Of a DNA stretch of 6,364 bases, positions 1 through 5,963 are shown piece by piece. Both the position numbers and the translations under genes were made by a program. The DNA is from Thermaceae bacterium (GTDB lineage: Bacteria > Deinococcota > Deinococci > Deinococcales > Marinithermaceae). Where the stretch lies: the NCBI GenBank assembly GCA_026989475.1, contig JALSJG010000262.1:1-6364 (forward strand). Reading direction: 5' to 3'. Numbering within the stretch: position 1 is the first letter of the stretch; the number at the start of each line of letters is the position of its first letter. Below the pieces are notes generated by a model, which was given only the letters and a program-made list of their open reading frames with translations, had not been told where the DNA came from and did not search any database.

Positions 1-636
1 GTCCTCGGCGGGTTTGGCCACCACCGTGTTCCCCACCGCGATCGGCCCGGCGAACATGCCGGTGTAGATCGCGACCGGGAAGTTCCAGGGGCTGATCGAG
101 ACCCCGGCCCCAAGCGGGATGTAGAAGGACTCGTTGTCCTCGCCGGGGAAGGGCACCACCTCGATGGCCTCGGGGCCCTTGAAGCGGAGCGCGGCCCGGG
201 CGTAGTACTCCAGGAAGTCGATCGCCTCGGCGACGTCGGCGCTGGCCTCGACCCAGTTCTTGCCCACTTCAAAGACCATCCAGGCGGTGAGCTCACGCTT
301 CCGGCGGCGCATCAGGTGGGCGGCCTTTAAGAGCACCCGGCTCCGGGCCTCCGGGTCCCAGCGCTTCCAGGAATCGAAGGCCCGCCAGGCCGCTTCGAGC
401 GCCGCCTCGGCGTCCTCCTTCCGGGCCCGGGCCACCCTCCCGACGACCCGGGAGGGGTCCGAAGGGTCGAGGGAATCGAGGAAAGCGCCGGTAAAGACCC
501 GCTCGCCGTCGATGACCAGCGGGTACTCCCGGCCAAACTGGGCCCGGACCTCATCCAGGGTCCGCTTCATGGCCTTCTTGCTCTCCTCGGTCTCAAAGCG
601 ATCGATGGGTTCGTTCCTGAAGGGCTCTACCGTCAT
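1..636 (-). CDS. pruA: L-glutamate gamma-semialdehyde (1-pyrroline-5-carboxylate) dehydrogenase, N-terminal 212 residues
   Basis: NAD-dependent aldehyde dehydrogenase that oxidises glutamate-5-semialdehyde, the open form of pyrroline-5-carboxylate, to glutamate. This is the second step of proline catabolism in the cytoplasm. The reading frame is open from the ATG at 636 to the window edge. About 212 of the roughly 516 residues usual for the family are present, so the catalytic Cys and Glu lie outside. Visible landmarks are EVGKNW (about 127-132), the PWNFP motif at 183-187 with the conserved Asn185, and KPAED at 208-212, where the conserved NAD-site Lys is K208. The N-terminus MTVEPFRNEP and the GEDNESFY segment match the Thermus thermophilus enzyme as I remember it. 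The start is set by a GGGGTGA ribosome site just upstream. The gene follows proline dehydrogenase by 14 nt, so the two are almost certainly co-transcribed. It is a separate polypeptide, not the fused PutA of proteobacteria. Confidence 0.97.
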   Translation of the reverse strand, partial: MTVEPFRNEPIDRFETEESKKAMKRTLDEVRAQFGREYPLVIDGERVFTGAFLDSLDPSDPSRVVGRVARARKEDAEAALEAAWRAFDSWKRWDPEARSRVLLKAAHLMRRRKRELTAWMVFEVGKNWVEASADVAEAIDFLEYYARAALRFKGPEAIEVVPFPGEDNESFYIPLGAGVSISPWNFPVAIYTGMFAGPIAVGNTVVAKPAED

Positions 637-639
637 GCT

Positions 640-649
640 TCACCCCTTT
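640..649 (-). promoter_or_regulatory. Ribosome binding site of the P5C dehydrogenase gene
   Basis: On the minus strand AAAGGGGTGA sits 3 nt before the ATG at 636, inside the 14-nt gap after the proline dehydrogenase stop. It fixes the start and shows that the gene has its own translation signal within the operon. Confidence 0.75.
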
Positions 650-650
650 C

Positions 651-1565
651 CTAGGGCTTAAGAAGCCCTCTGAGCACGAAAAGCGCGTTCTCGGGCCGTT
701 CGGCGATGCGGCGGCTGAAGTAGGGGTACCAATACTTGCCGAAGGGCACGTAGGCCCTCGTCGTGTAGCCTTCGCGGGCGGTCTTCTTTTGAAGCGCCGG
801 GCGTACGCCGTAGAGAAACTGAAACTCGTAGAGGTTTCTCGGGATATCCCGCTCCCTTGCCCAGTCCTTGGCCCAGCGGATGAGGGCATCGTCGTGGGTG
901 GCGATCGCGGTGGGGTTGCCTGCCCGCAGGTTCTTCTCGACCAACGCTTTGAACGTTGCGCGGATGGTAGGAAGGTCCGGGAAGGCGACCTCGGGGGGTT
1001 CGGCGTAGGCGCCCTTCACCACCCGGATGTGGGGACGATAGGGGAGCAGGGCCTCGAGATCCGCCTCGCTTCGCTTCAGGTAGGCCTGGAGCACGATCCC
1101 GACGTTCTCAAAACCAGCCTCGCGCATCGCCCGGTAGACCGCGAGCGTCTTGTCTACCCGGGGGGAGTCCTCCATGTCGATGCGGATGAAGACCTCCCCT
1201 GCCTTGGCCTCTGCTAGAATCTCGCCGAGAAGCTCCTTCGCGAGCTCTTCGCTCGTGTCCAGGCCGAGCTGGGTGAGCTTGACCGAGACGTAGCGGGGGT
1301 AAGGAAGGGCGGCGAAGGCCCGGACCGCCTTCTTGATCTCCTCGGCGAAGGCCCGGGCCATCGCCTCATCTTTGACCATCTCGCCGAGCACGTCGAGGAT
1401 CGCGTGGATGCCGTCCTCTTCGAGCCGGTGGACGGCGGCGAGGGCTTCTTCCAGCGTCTCCCCGGCGATGAAGCGCCGGGCGAGGCGCATGCCATAGCGG
1501 CGTACCAGGCCCTCGATCGCGGGCCGGTTCGCGATCGCGAGCACGCTCTTTCGCCAAAGGCTCAC
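651..1565 (-). CDS. Proline dehydrogenase, monofunctional (FAD-dependent)
   Basis: Flavoenzyme that oxidises L-proline to pyrroline-5-carboxylate and passes electrons to the respiratory quinone pool; first step of proline use as carbon, nitrogen and energy source. The 304 residues form a single beta/alpha-barrel domain, near the 307 of the T. thermophilus enzyme. Conserved parts in order: YVSVKLTQLGLD (Lys96), IRIDMEDS (Asp130), GIVLQAYL (Gln160), RVVKGAY (Arg181, Lys184), FQFLYGVR (248-255), RAYVPFG (Tyr272) and SRRIAERPEN (Arg285-Arg286). By alignment from memory with a -3 offset, Arg285/286 match the arginine pair that holds the proline carboxylate. The first 40 or so residues are helical and Arg-rich, as in the Thermus protein, where they help membrane contact. 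The start is GTG at 1565, overlapping the regulator's stop in GTGA and preceded by a near-ideal ribosome site. The stop TAG lies 14 nt before the P5C dehydrogenase start. Confidence 0.97.
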   Translation of the reverse strand: MSLWRKSVLAIANRPAIEGLVRRYGMRLARRFIAGETLEEALAAVHRLEEDGIHAILDVLGEMVKDEAMARAFAEEIKKAVRAFAALPYPRYVSVKLTQLGLDTSEELAKELLGEILAEAKAGEVFIRIDMEDSPRVDKTLAVYRAMREAGFENVGIVLQAYLKRSEADLEALLPYRPHIRVVKGAYAEPPEVAFPDLPTIRATFKALVEKNLRAGNPTAIATHDDALIRWAKDWARERDIPRNLYEFQFLYGVRPALQKKTAREGYTTRAYVPFGKYWYPYFSRRIAERPENALFVLRGLLKP

Positions 1566-2224
1566 GGCGTCACCTCCAGGGCTTTGGCAAGCCGGCTCGC
1601 CACCAGAGCCTTAAAGCGCTCGATGTGGGCGCGGGCGGCCTGGGCTGCGGCCTCGGGGTTTCGGGATCTCAGCGCCTCGACGATTGAGCGGTGTTCGGCC
1701 AGGGTCTTCGGGCTTTGGTTCTCGTCGGCGGAAAAGCGCCGGGCGAGCGCCAGCTTGGCGTCGAGCTGGTGGAAGAGGCGTTCGAGCTCGCGGTTATGTG
1801 AAAGCGCCACCAGCCGGGCATGAAAGCAGGTGTCGGCGCGGGTCTGTTCGGCGAGCTCGGTCTTCGGGATCTCGTGAAGGGCGGCTTCCAGCCGGGCGAG
1901 TTCTTCGAGCTCTCGCTCCGAGGCCCTCTGGGCGGCGAGGCGGGCGGCTTCGGCCTCGAGCGCCGCCCGCACCTCGTACACCTCGGCCACCTCGGTGGGG
2001 GAGAGCACCCGCACCCGCGCTCCCCGGCCGGGGAGGAGCTCGGCGAGGCCCTCCTGGGCGAGCCGGAGGAGGGCCTCGCGCACCGGGGTGCGCGATACAC
2101 CGAGCTTTTCGGCGAGTTCCACCTCCCCCATCCGCGCCCCGGGGGGGAGCTCGCCCTCGACGATCGCGGATTTCAGCCGGTCGTAGACGGCTTCGCGGAT
2201 CAGGGTGGGGCGTTCGACGCGCAT
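1562..2224 (-). CDS. GntR-family (FadR type, FCD domain) transcriptional regulator
   Basis: DNA-binding regulator, probably the local switch for proline catabolism. Residues about 8-72 form a GntR winged helix-turn-helix (LAEKLGVSRTPVREAL at 37-52, wing around PGRGARV). Residues about 78-210 form an all-helical FCD effector domain with the usual metal-site pattern: Asp131, His135, His178 (EHR) and His200. Such pockets bind a small carboxylate through a metal ion; proline, P5C or glutamate are plausible here, but that is inference. The ATG at 2224 gives 220 residues. An in-frame TTG at 2242 would add six residues (MYSVYR) but would translate through the operator palindrome, so the ATG is preferred. 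No good ribosome site precedes either start, which suits a leaderless transcript. The stop overlaps the proline dehydrogenase start by 4 bp (GTGA), so regulator and enzymes are one translationally coupled unit. Confidence 0.93.
   Translation of the reverse strand: MRVERPTLIREAVYDRLKSAIVEGELPPGARMGEVELAEKLGVSRTPVREALLRLAQEGLAELLPGRGARVRVLSPTEVAEVYEVRAALEAEAARLAAQRASERELEELARLEAALHEIPKTELAEQTRADTCFHARLVALSHNRELERLFHQLDAKLALARRFSADENQSPKTLAEHRSIVEALRSRNPEAAAQAARAHIERFKALVASRLAKALEVTP
1570..1577 (-). promoter_or_regulatory. Ribosome binding site of proline dehydrogenase
   Basis: GGAGGTGA on the minus strand is a full Shine-Dalgarno match placed 4 nt before the GTG at 1565, within the last codons of the regulator gene. 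It supports the GTG start and efficient translation coupled to the upstream gene. Confidence 0.8.
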
Positions 2225-2238
2225 TCTGTATACAGAAT
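2223..2238. promoter_or_regulatory. Perfect 16-bp palindrome, probable GntR operator
   Basis: ATTCTGTATACAGAAT is a perfect inverted repeat with the central TGTATACA typical of FCD-GntR operators (TnGTnnnACnA-like). It overlaps the A and T of the regulator's ATG at 2224 and covers the position of a possible -10 box. A bound dimer would block transcription or initiation of the regulator and, through the operon, of proline dehydrogenase and P5C dehydrogenase. The palindrome is seen directly; the binding protein is inferred from the adjacent gene. Confidence 0.75.
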
Positions 2239-2239
2239 A
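2234..2239 (-). promoter_or_regulatory. Possible -10 box of the regulator/proline operon
   Basis: TATTCT on the minus strand ends 9 nt before the ATG at 2224. Transcription starting about 7 nt downstream would give an almost leaderless message, a common arrangement in Thermus and Deinococcus relatives. No convincing -35 hexamer is seen 16-18 nt upstream, so the call is weak. Confidence 0.3.
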
Positions 2240-2242
2240 CAA

Positions 2243-2414
2243 GGAGTCCCGACGCGACGCTCATCTCAGCCCGTGCTTTTGCCCCGCAACCCGGGGAGAG
2301 GCAAGGGGGGCGCGTTCTTCGAATCCCCCCGACTCGGGAAAACGGGCCCCACCGGAGAACCCCACTTCTACCCGCAAGGATCTCATGCCTGCACACCGAC
2401 TTTCGATACGGGCC
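2243..2414. other. Intergenic region between PIG-L gene and proline operon
   Basis: About 170 bp with no supported gene. It must carry most of the promoter of the regulator/proline operon and any end signal of the PIG-L gene. It holds short GC-rich inverted repeats: CCCCG/CGGGG at 2282-2296, GGGGGG/CCCCCC at 2305-2330 and CCCG/CGGG at 2328-2338. None is followed by a T-run on either strand, so none is called a terminator. Confidence 0.5.
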
Positions 2415-3461
2415 TTAATGGGGACCTTCTATCTCCGAGGGCAGGAGCCGGGCCGGGATCGGGAGCGGGCTTTCGAGTTCGTTGGCGCGAACGAAGGCGA
2501 GCATGAAGCGGCCGATCCGCCCAAGTTGCGAGGCGTGGGCGCGGACGGCCGCGAGCTTTTTCTCGATGTGTTCCTCTCTAAGGAGACGCTTTTCCCAGGG
2601 CAGGTGCCTTCCCCGGGGTGCGGGGTAAAGCGGGATCCGGGGGTGAAGGCCCTTCGGCAAAGGGTACTCGTAGCCGCCGTGGACGATGTAGTAGCGAAGC
2701 CGGTCGGTCTCGCCCCGCTCGGCCAGGATCCGCATGGCGAAGTACGCGGTGGCCTGGTGGTCGGGGTGGGCGTCCAGGGGGCTTGGGACCAGTACCCGGG
2801 TGGGGCGGAACGCGTCCAATACGGCCTTGAGATCCGCTTCTAGGTCCTTGCCGGTATAAGGGGCTCCCTCCCGGAAGCAGCCCGGATAGCTTACCCGGCG
2901 GAGCTTGGTGTGAGGGCTCTCAAAGGGGAGGTCGTAGTGGGTCAAGAAAAGGCGCAAGAGCCCCTGGTCGGGGTAGCCGAGAAAGATTCGGTCTTCGTCC
3001 CCTAGGCCCAGGATCTGGGTGGCCTTTTTGGCTTCCTCCATGCGGATCTTGGCGAGCTCGCGAAGCCCCTCGGGCCCCGGACGGGGGGCGGCGAGCTCGA
3101 AGCCGTCTCCGAGCGTGAGCCAGACCACCTTGACCGCCGCGCCTGCCTCCTTCGCCGCTAGGACCTGGCCGGCCGCCGCGAGCGTCTCGTCGTCGGGGTG
3201 GGGGGCGAGGACGAGGAGGCGATCCTCGTAGGTGTACGGCCTGGCCTCGGGCAGGCGGCGGGTGAGCCGGGCGGCCCTGAGCGCGTGGTAGTAGGCGAAG
3301 AGAAAGCGAGCATTGATGAAGGCCCAGAGCAAGACGGCGAAACCCAGCGCGTAGAGGCGCTCGAGCACATCCAGCCTGATAAAAAGCCGCAGGCCCTCGT
3401 TGGCGGCGAGGACCAGGACCACGAGCAGGACGAAACGGACGCCACGGCCGAGGGGCGGCAC
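2415..3461 (-). CDS. PIG-L/LmbE family deacetylase with N-terminal membrane segments
   Basis: Zinc-dependent N-deacetylase of the family that includes MshB and the GlcNAc-PI deacetylase; these remove acetyl from N-acetylglucosamine-type substrates. The 348 residues begin with two hydrophobic stretches (about 9-20 and 36-58), followed by an Arg-rich stretch, RAARLTRR at 62-69. This suggests a membrane hairpin with the catalytic domain on the cytoplasmic side. The catalytic domain runs from about 80 to 325. PHPDDE at 87-92 supplies His88 and Asp91 as zinc ligands and Asp90 as general base by analogy with MshB; AHPDH at 231-235 supplies the third ligand, His235. It is therefore probably active. 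The usual family size is 200-300, so the extra length is the anchor. The start is GTG at 3461 with AAGG close upstream. The gene stands alone, and nothing nearby reveals the substrate; cell-envelope glycolipid or a low-molecular-weight thiol precursor are possibilities only. Confidence 0.92.
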   Translation of the reverse strand: MPPLGRGVRFVLLVVLVLAANEGLRLFIRLDVLERLYALGFAVLLWAFINARFLFAYYHALRAARLTRRLPEARPYTYEDRLLVLAPHPDDETLAAAGQVLAAKEAGAAVKVVWLTLGDGFELAAPRPGPEGLRELAKIRMEEAKKATQILGLGDEDRIFLGYPDQGLLRLFLTHYDLPFESPHTKLRRVSYPGCFREGAPYTGKDLEADLKAVLDAFRPTRVLVPSPLDAHPDHQATAYFAMRILAERGETDRLRYYIVHGGYEYPLPKGLHPRIPLYPAPRGRHLPWEKRLLREEHIEKKLAAVRAHASQLGRIGRFMLAFVRANELESPLPIPARLLPSEIEGPH

Positions 3462-3467
3462 GGCCTT

Positions 3468-3473
3468 ATCCTA
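3468..3473 (-). promoter_or_regulatory. Possible -10 box of the PIG-L gene
   Basis: TAGGAT on the minus strand ends 6 nt before the GTG at 3461, a spacing that would give a leaderless transcript. The overlapping AGGATAAGG could instead be the ribosome site. No clear -35 is seen, and the upstream sequence lies in the 5' end of the divergent broken gene. Confidence 0.25.
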
Positions 3474-3481
3474 GTGGAGTC

Positions 3482-4077
3482 TTGGTCCCCTCACTCCGTC
3501 CCGCGAGGAAGGAAGATCTGGAGGCGATCGGCCGGGTGGGCTACGCCACCCCCTGGCTCGGGGACTCGCTCGCCGGGCACTTTACCGACCCAGCGTTTTT
3601 TGCCGAGCTTTCCGTCCGGACCTAGCTCGAGGTGGGGGTGGCCGCTTTCGTCGCCGAGGAGACGGGGCGGGTGCTCGGCTACGCGATGGCTGCCCGGACT
3701 TGGGACCTTCCCCGCTGGTTCTTACTTCCGCCCAGGTTCGGCTTGATCCCGCGGTTGCTCGACCTCCCGACGACGTCTGAGCGAAAGCTCCTTTGGGGCC
3801 TGCTCACCGCCGGTGCGCCCCACGCCTCCTTTCGCGCCTACCCTGCCATGCTCCACATTCACCTCCAGCCCGAAGCTCAAGGCAAAGCGTTTGGCAAAGC
3901 CTCCCTTTCCGCTCTTTCGGAGGAAGGTTTTCTGACCTCCAGCTCGGCACCACCGGCGAAGACCACGCCGCTTTGGCTTTCGCGAGTCGCGAGTACGCCC
4001 GCCGCCCCTCGCGGTTTTGGGCCAAATCCCTCGGCCGGCCGGTAGAGGCGGTGCGCTGGGTCAAGAGGCTGGGTTAG
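3482..4077 (+). pseudogene. GNAT-family N-acetyltransferase, broken by a stop and a frameshift
   Basis: The plus strand encodes a recognisable acetyl-CoA-dependent GNAT acetyltransferase that can no longer be made whole. It opens SLRPARKEDLEAI (start perhaps TTG at 3482), the usual beginning of the fold. An in-frame TAG follows at 3623-3625, codon 48. The frame then continues with AAFVAEETGRVLGYAMA and a middle region to HIHLQPEAQGKAFGKA. This last is the acetyl-CoA motif, QGKGxG in active relatives, with the first glycine now Ala (codon GCG at 3887-3889). Near the TTTT run at 3928-3931 the homology moves to the -1 frame, which reads SDLQLGTTGEDHAALAF, then REYARRPSRFWAKSLGRPVE, and ends at TAG 4075-4077. 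Compared with the family layout, some residues also seem missing before SDLQLG and after HAALAF. It is convergent with the dehydrogenase operon and divergent from the PIG-L gene. A sequencing error could explain one lesion but hardly all. Confidence 0.82.
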
Positions 4078-4148
4078 TCCTTGCAGGCTTCTGGCGTTGG
4101 GGATGCGTTCGACGGCTTAACGCGAGTCAAGGCCTGGATGCCGGCGAT
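4078..4148. other. Convergent intergenic gap without a visible terminator
   Basis: Seventy-one bases separate the end of the broken acetyltransferase from the end of the dehydrogenase operon. I see no stem followed by a T-run on either strand. How the operon ends is not evident; read-through into the pseudogene antisense strand and towards the PIG-L gene is possible. Confidence 0.4.
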
Positions 4149-5132
4149 TTAGGGGACGAGCACCGCCGAGCCCCGGAGCTTGCCGGTGCGGAGGGCATCT
4201 AAGGCGTCGTTCGCGGCCTCGAGAGGGAAGACCTCGACTTCGGGTGTGACCGGTACCTTGGGCGCGATTTCGAGGAAAAGGCGCGCGTCCTCGCGGGTGA
4301 GGTTGGCCACCGAGCGGATCTTGCGCTCGTGCCAGAGCAGGTCGTAGGGCATCTCGGGTACCGGGCTCATGTAGATGCCCCCGAGTACCAGCGTGCCACC
4401 CGGTTCCAGGTGCTTTAGCGCCTCGGGGATGAGCGCGCCTACCGGGGCGAAGACGATCGCCCCCTCCATCGGCTCGGGCGGGGCCTCGGTGGAGTCGCCG
4501 ACCCACTGGGCGCCCATCTCCCGGGCAAAGGCCTTGGCTTCCTCGTCGCCGGGGCGGACGAAGGCGAAAAAGCGTTTGCCCTCGAACCGGGCCACCTGGG
4601 CAAGCAGGTGGGCGGCGGCGCCAAAGCCGTAGAACCCGAGCAGGTTTTTGTCCCGGACGAAGCGGTAGCTCCGGAACCCGGTGAGCCCGGCGCACATCCA
4701 GGGAGCCATCTTCACGGGATCGCCCGCTTCGGGGAGGGGGTAGGTGTAATCGGCAAAGGCGAGGGCGAACTCGGCGAAGCCCCCGTCTAGGTGGTAGCCG
4801 GTGAACCGGGCCCTGGGGCAGAGGTTCTCTTCGCCGCGGCGGCAGAACTTGCACTGGCCGCAGGTCCAGCCCAGCCAGCCCACCCCAACCCGTTCCCCGA
4901 CCTTCCGGTTTTCGACCCCGGGGCCTAGGGCGTCCACCCGGCCCACGATCTGGTGGCCGAGGACGAGCGGCAGCCGGGGCGGGGGAAGCTCGCCGTCGGC
5001 GATGTGCTGGTCGGTGCGGCAGACCCCGCTGGCCTCGACGCGGATCCGCACCTGGCCGGGCCCCGGCTCGGGGAGGGGCCGCTCTTCGAGTACCAATGGT
5101 CGCTTGGCCTCTCTTAGCGTCATTGCTCGCAT
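4149..5132 (-). CDS. Zinc-dependent alcohol dehydrogenase family protein (MDR superfamily)
   Basis: Medium-chain dehydrogenase/reductase that interconverts an alcohol and a carbonyl with NAD(P). Its 327 residues comprise an N-terminal GroES-like catalytic domain (about 1-150) and a Rossmann domain (about 160-290). The catalytic zinc ligands are Cys38 (SGVCRTD), His60 (LGHQ, where most relatives have GHE) and Cys147. The structural zinc set is complete: Cys91, Cys94, Cys97 and Cys105. The nucleotide loop is GFGAAAH at 169-175, a form seen in one ADH subfamily. The second strand ends FVRPG with Arg193 and no acidic residue nearby, which may favour NADP. The start is ATG at 5132, 3 nt after the permease stop; an in-frame ATG at 5123 is a lesser alternative. 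GAAGGGG within the end of the permease gene is its ribosome site. Co-transcription with sugar permeases suggests a sugar-alcohol or sugar-derived substrate, which is inference; a general primary-alcohol dehydrogenase is equally possible on sequence. Confidence 0.93.
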   Translation of the reverse strand: MRAMTLREAKRPLVLEERPLPEPGPGQVRIRVEASGVCRTDQHIADGELPPPRLPLVLGHQIVGRVDALGPGVENRKVGERVGVGWLGWTCGQCKFCRRGEENLCPRARFTGYHLDGGFAEFALAFADYTYPLPEAGDPVKMAPWMCAGLTGFRSYRFVRDKNLLGFYGFGAAAHLLAQVARFEGKRFFAFVRPGDEEAKAFAREMGAQWVGDSTEAPPEPMEGAIVFAPVGALIPEALKHLEPGGTLVLGGIYMSPVPEMPYDLLWHERKIRSVANLTREDARLFLEIAPKVPVTPEVEVFPLEAANDALDALRTGKLRGSAVLVP

Positions 5133-5135
5133 GGC

Positions 5136-5963
5136 CTACCCCTTCAGGCTGCCCAGCGTGAGCCCCCGGATGAACCAGCGCTGGGCGAGGAGGAAGACCA
5201 AAATCGGTGGGATGGTGGCGAGCGAGAGACCGGCCATCAAAAGGGTCCACTCGGTGGAGAAGTTGGTGTTGAAGACCGCGAGGCCCACGGTGAGCGGACG
5301 CATCTCGATCGAGTTGGTGGCGACGAGCGGCCAGAGGAAGCTGTTCCACCCGGCGAGGAAGGTGAAGGTGCCCAGGGTGGCGAGCGCCGGAGCGGCAAGC
5401 GGCAGCGCGATTTTCCAGTAGATCTGCCAGGGCCCGGCGCCGTCGATGAGCGCGGCCTCCTCGAGCTCTTTTGGCATCTGAATGAAGTGCTGGCGCATCA
5501 GGAAGATGGCGAAGGCGTCAAAAAGTCCGGGGAGGATCAAGGCGTAGTAGGTATCGATCCAGCCGAGCCGGCTCATGATCACGAAGAGCGGGATGATCAG
5601 CACGTGGGCGGGGATCATCAGCGTGATCAAGGAGAGCAGGAACATCGCGTCCCGCCCCCGCCACCGGAAGCGGGCGAAGGCGTAGCCCGCCATCGCCCCC
5701 GAGGTGAGGTTCAAGAAGGTGAGCCCGGTGGCGATGATCAGGGAGTTCAGGTACCAGCGCCCGAAGGGCACGATGGTGAGCACCTGCTGATAGTTTTCCC
5801 AGTGGAGCTTTTTAGGCCAGAGCTGGATGGGGAGGTCGAAAAGCGAACCCGGTTCCTTGAGGCTGGTGGAGATCATCCAGAAAAAGGGCACCAGCATCGA
5901 GAGCCCGCCGAGCAGCAAGAGGCCGATCACCAAAACGTCCCAAAACGTGGTCTTCCGTTTCAT
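5136..5963 (-). CDS. Carbohydrate ABC transporter permease, MalG type
   Basis: Inner-membrane subunit of a binding-protein-dependent sugar importer (CUT1 family), pairing with the MalF-type subunit encoded just upstream. It has 275 residues, the usual MalG-type length, and about six membrane segments: roughly 9-33, 71-96, 107-132, 138-157, 186-214 and 240-262. The cytoplasmic EAA loop that docks on the ATPase is clear at 168-188 (EEAALIDGAGPWQ, then WKIALPL, with Gly175 and the LP pair). The start is ATG at 5963. It overlaps the stop of the upstream permease in ATGA and has GAGGAA just ahead; a GTG at 5981 would overlap the upstream gene by 22 bp and is less likely. No ATPase is visible here; CUT1 systems often borrow a shared ATPase encoded elsewhere. 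Substrate cannot be deduced from the permease. Confidence 0.96.
   Translation of the reverse strand: MKRKTTFWDVLVIGLLLLGGLSMLVPFFWMISTSLKEPGSLFDLPIQLWPKKLHWENYQQVLTIVPFGRWYLNSLIIATGLTFLNLTSGAMAGYAFARFRWRGRDAMFLLSLITLMIPAHVLIIPLFVIMSRLGWIDTYYALILPGLFDAFAIFLMRQHFIQMPKELEEAALIDGAGPWQIYWKIALPLAAPALATLGTFTFLAGWNSFLWPLVATNSIEMRPLTVGLAVFNTNFSTEWTLLMAGLSLATIPPILVFLLAQRWFIRGLTLGSLKG
5139..5145 (-). promoter_or_regulatory. Ribosome binding site of the alcohol dehydrogenase gene
   Basis: GAAGGGG on the minus strand lies in the final sense codons of the upstream permease, 6 nt before the ATG at 5132. It supports this start over the in-frame ATG three codons later and shows tight translational coupling to the permease. 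Confidence 0.65.

Noticed and set aside
2282..2338. GC-rich hairpins downstream of the PIG-L gene as intrinsic terminators
   Set aside because: No T-run follows any of the stems on either strand; a few T or A bases lie on the wrong side.
2313..2338. TTCGAATCCCCCCGACTCGG resembles the T-loop and 3' end of a tRNA
   Set aside because: The bases before TTCGAAT (CGTTC) do not pair with the CCCCC after it, there is no matching acceptor, D or anticodon arm upstream, and no CCA; at most a chance likeness or an unprovable remnant.
1684..2506. Plus-strand open frames opposite the GntR gene
   Set aside because: They are antisense shadows of a well-supported regulator, with low-complexity Arg/Gly/Pro composition.
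3632..4045. Intact 137-residue protein within the acetyltransferase region
   Set aside because: It begins after the TAG, lacks the first strands of the GNAT fold and ends out of frame after the frameshift, so it is a fragment of the pseudogene.
4117..5349. Long open frame of about 410 codons on the minus strand
   Set aside because: It overlaps the dehydrogenase and permease in another frame, reads as a Pro/Arg/Gly-rich shadow of high-GC coding DNA and has no family motifs.
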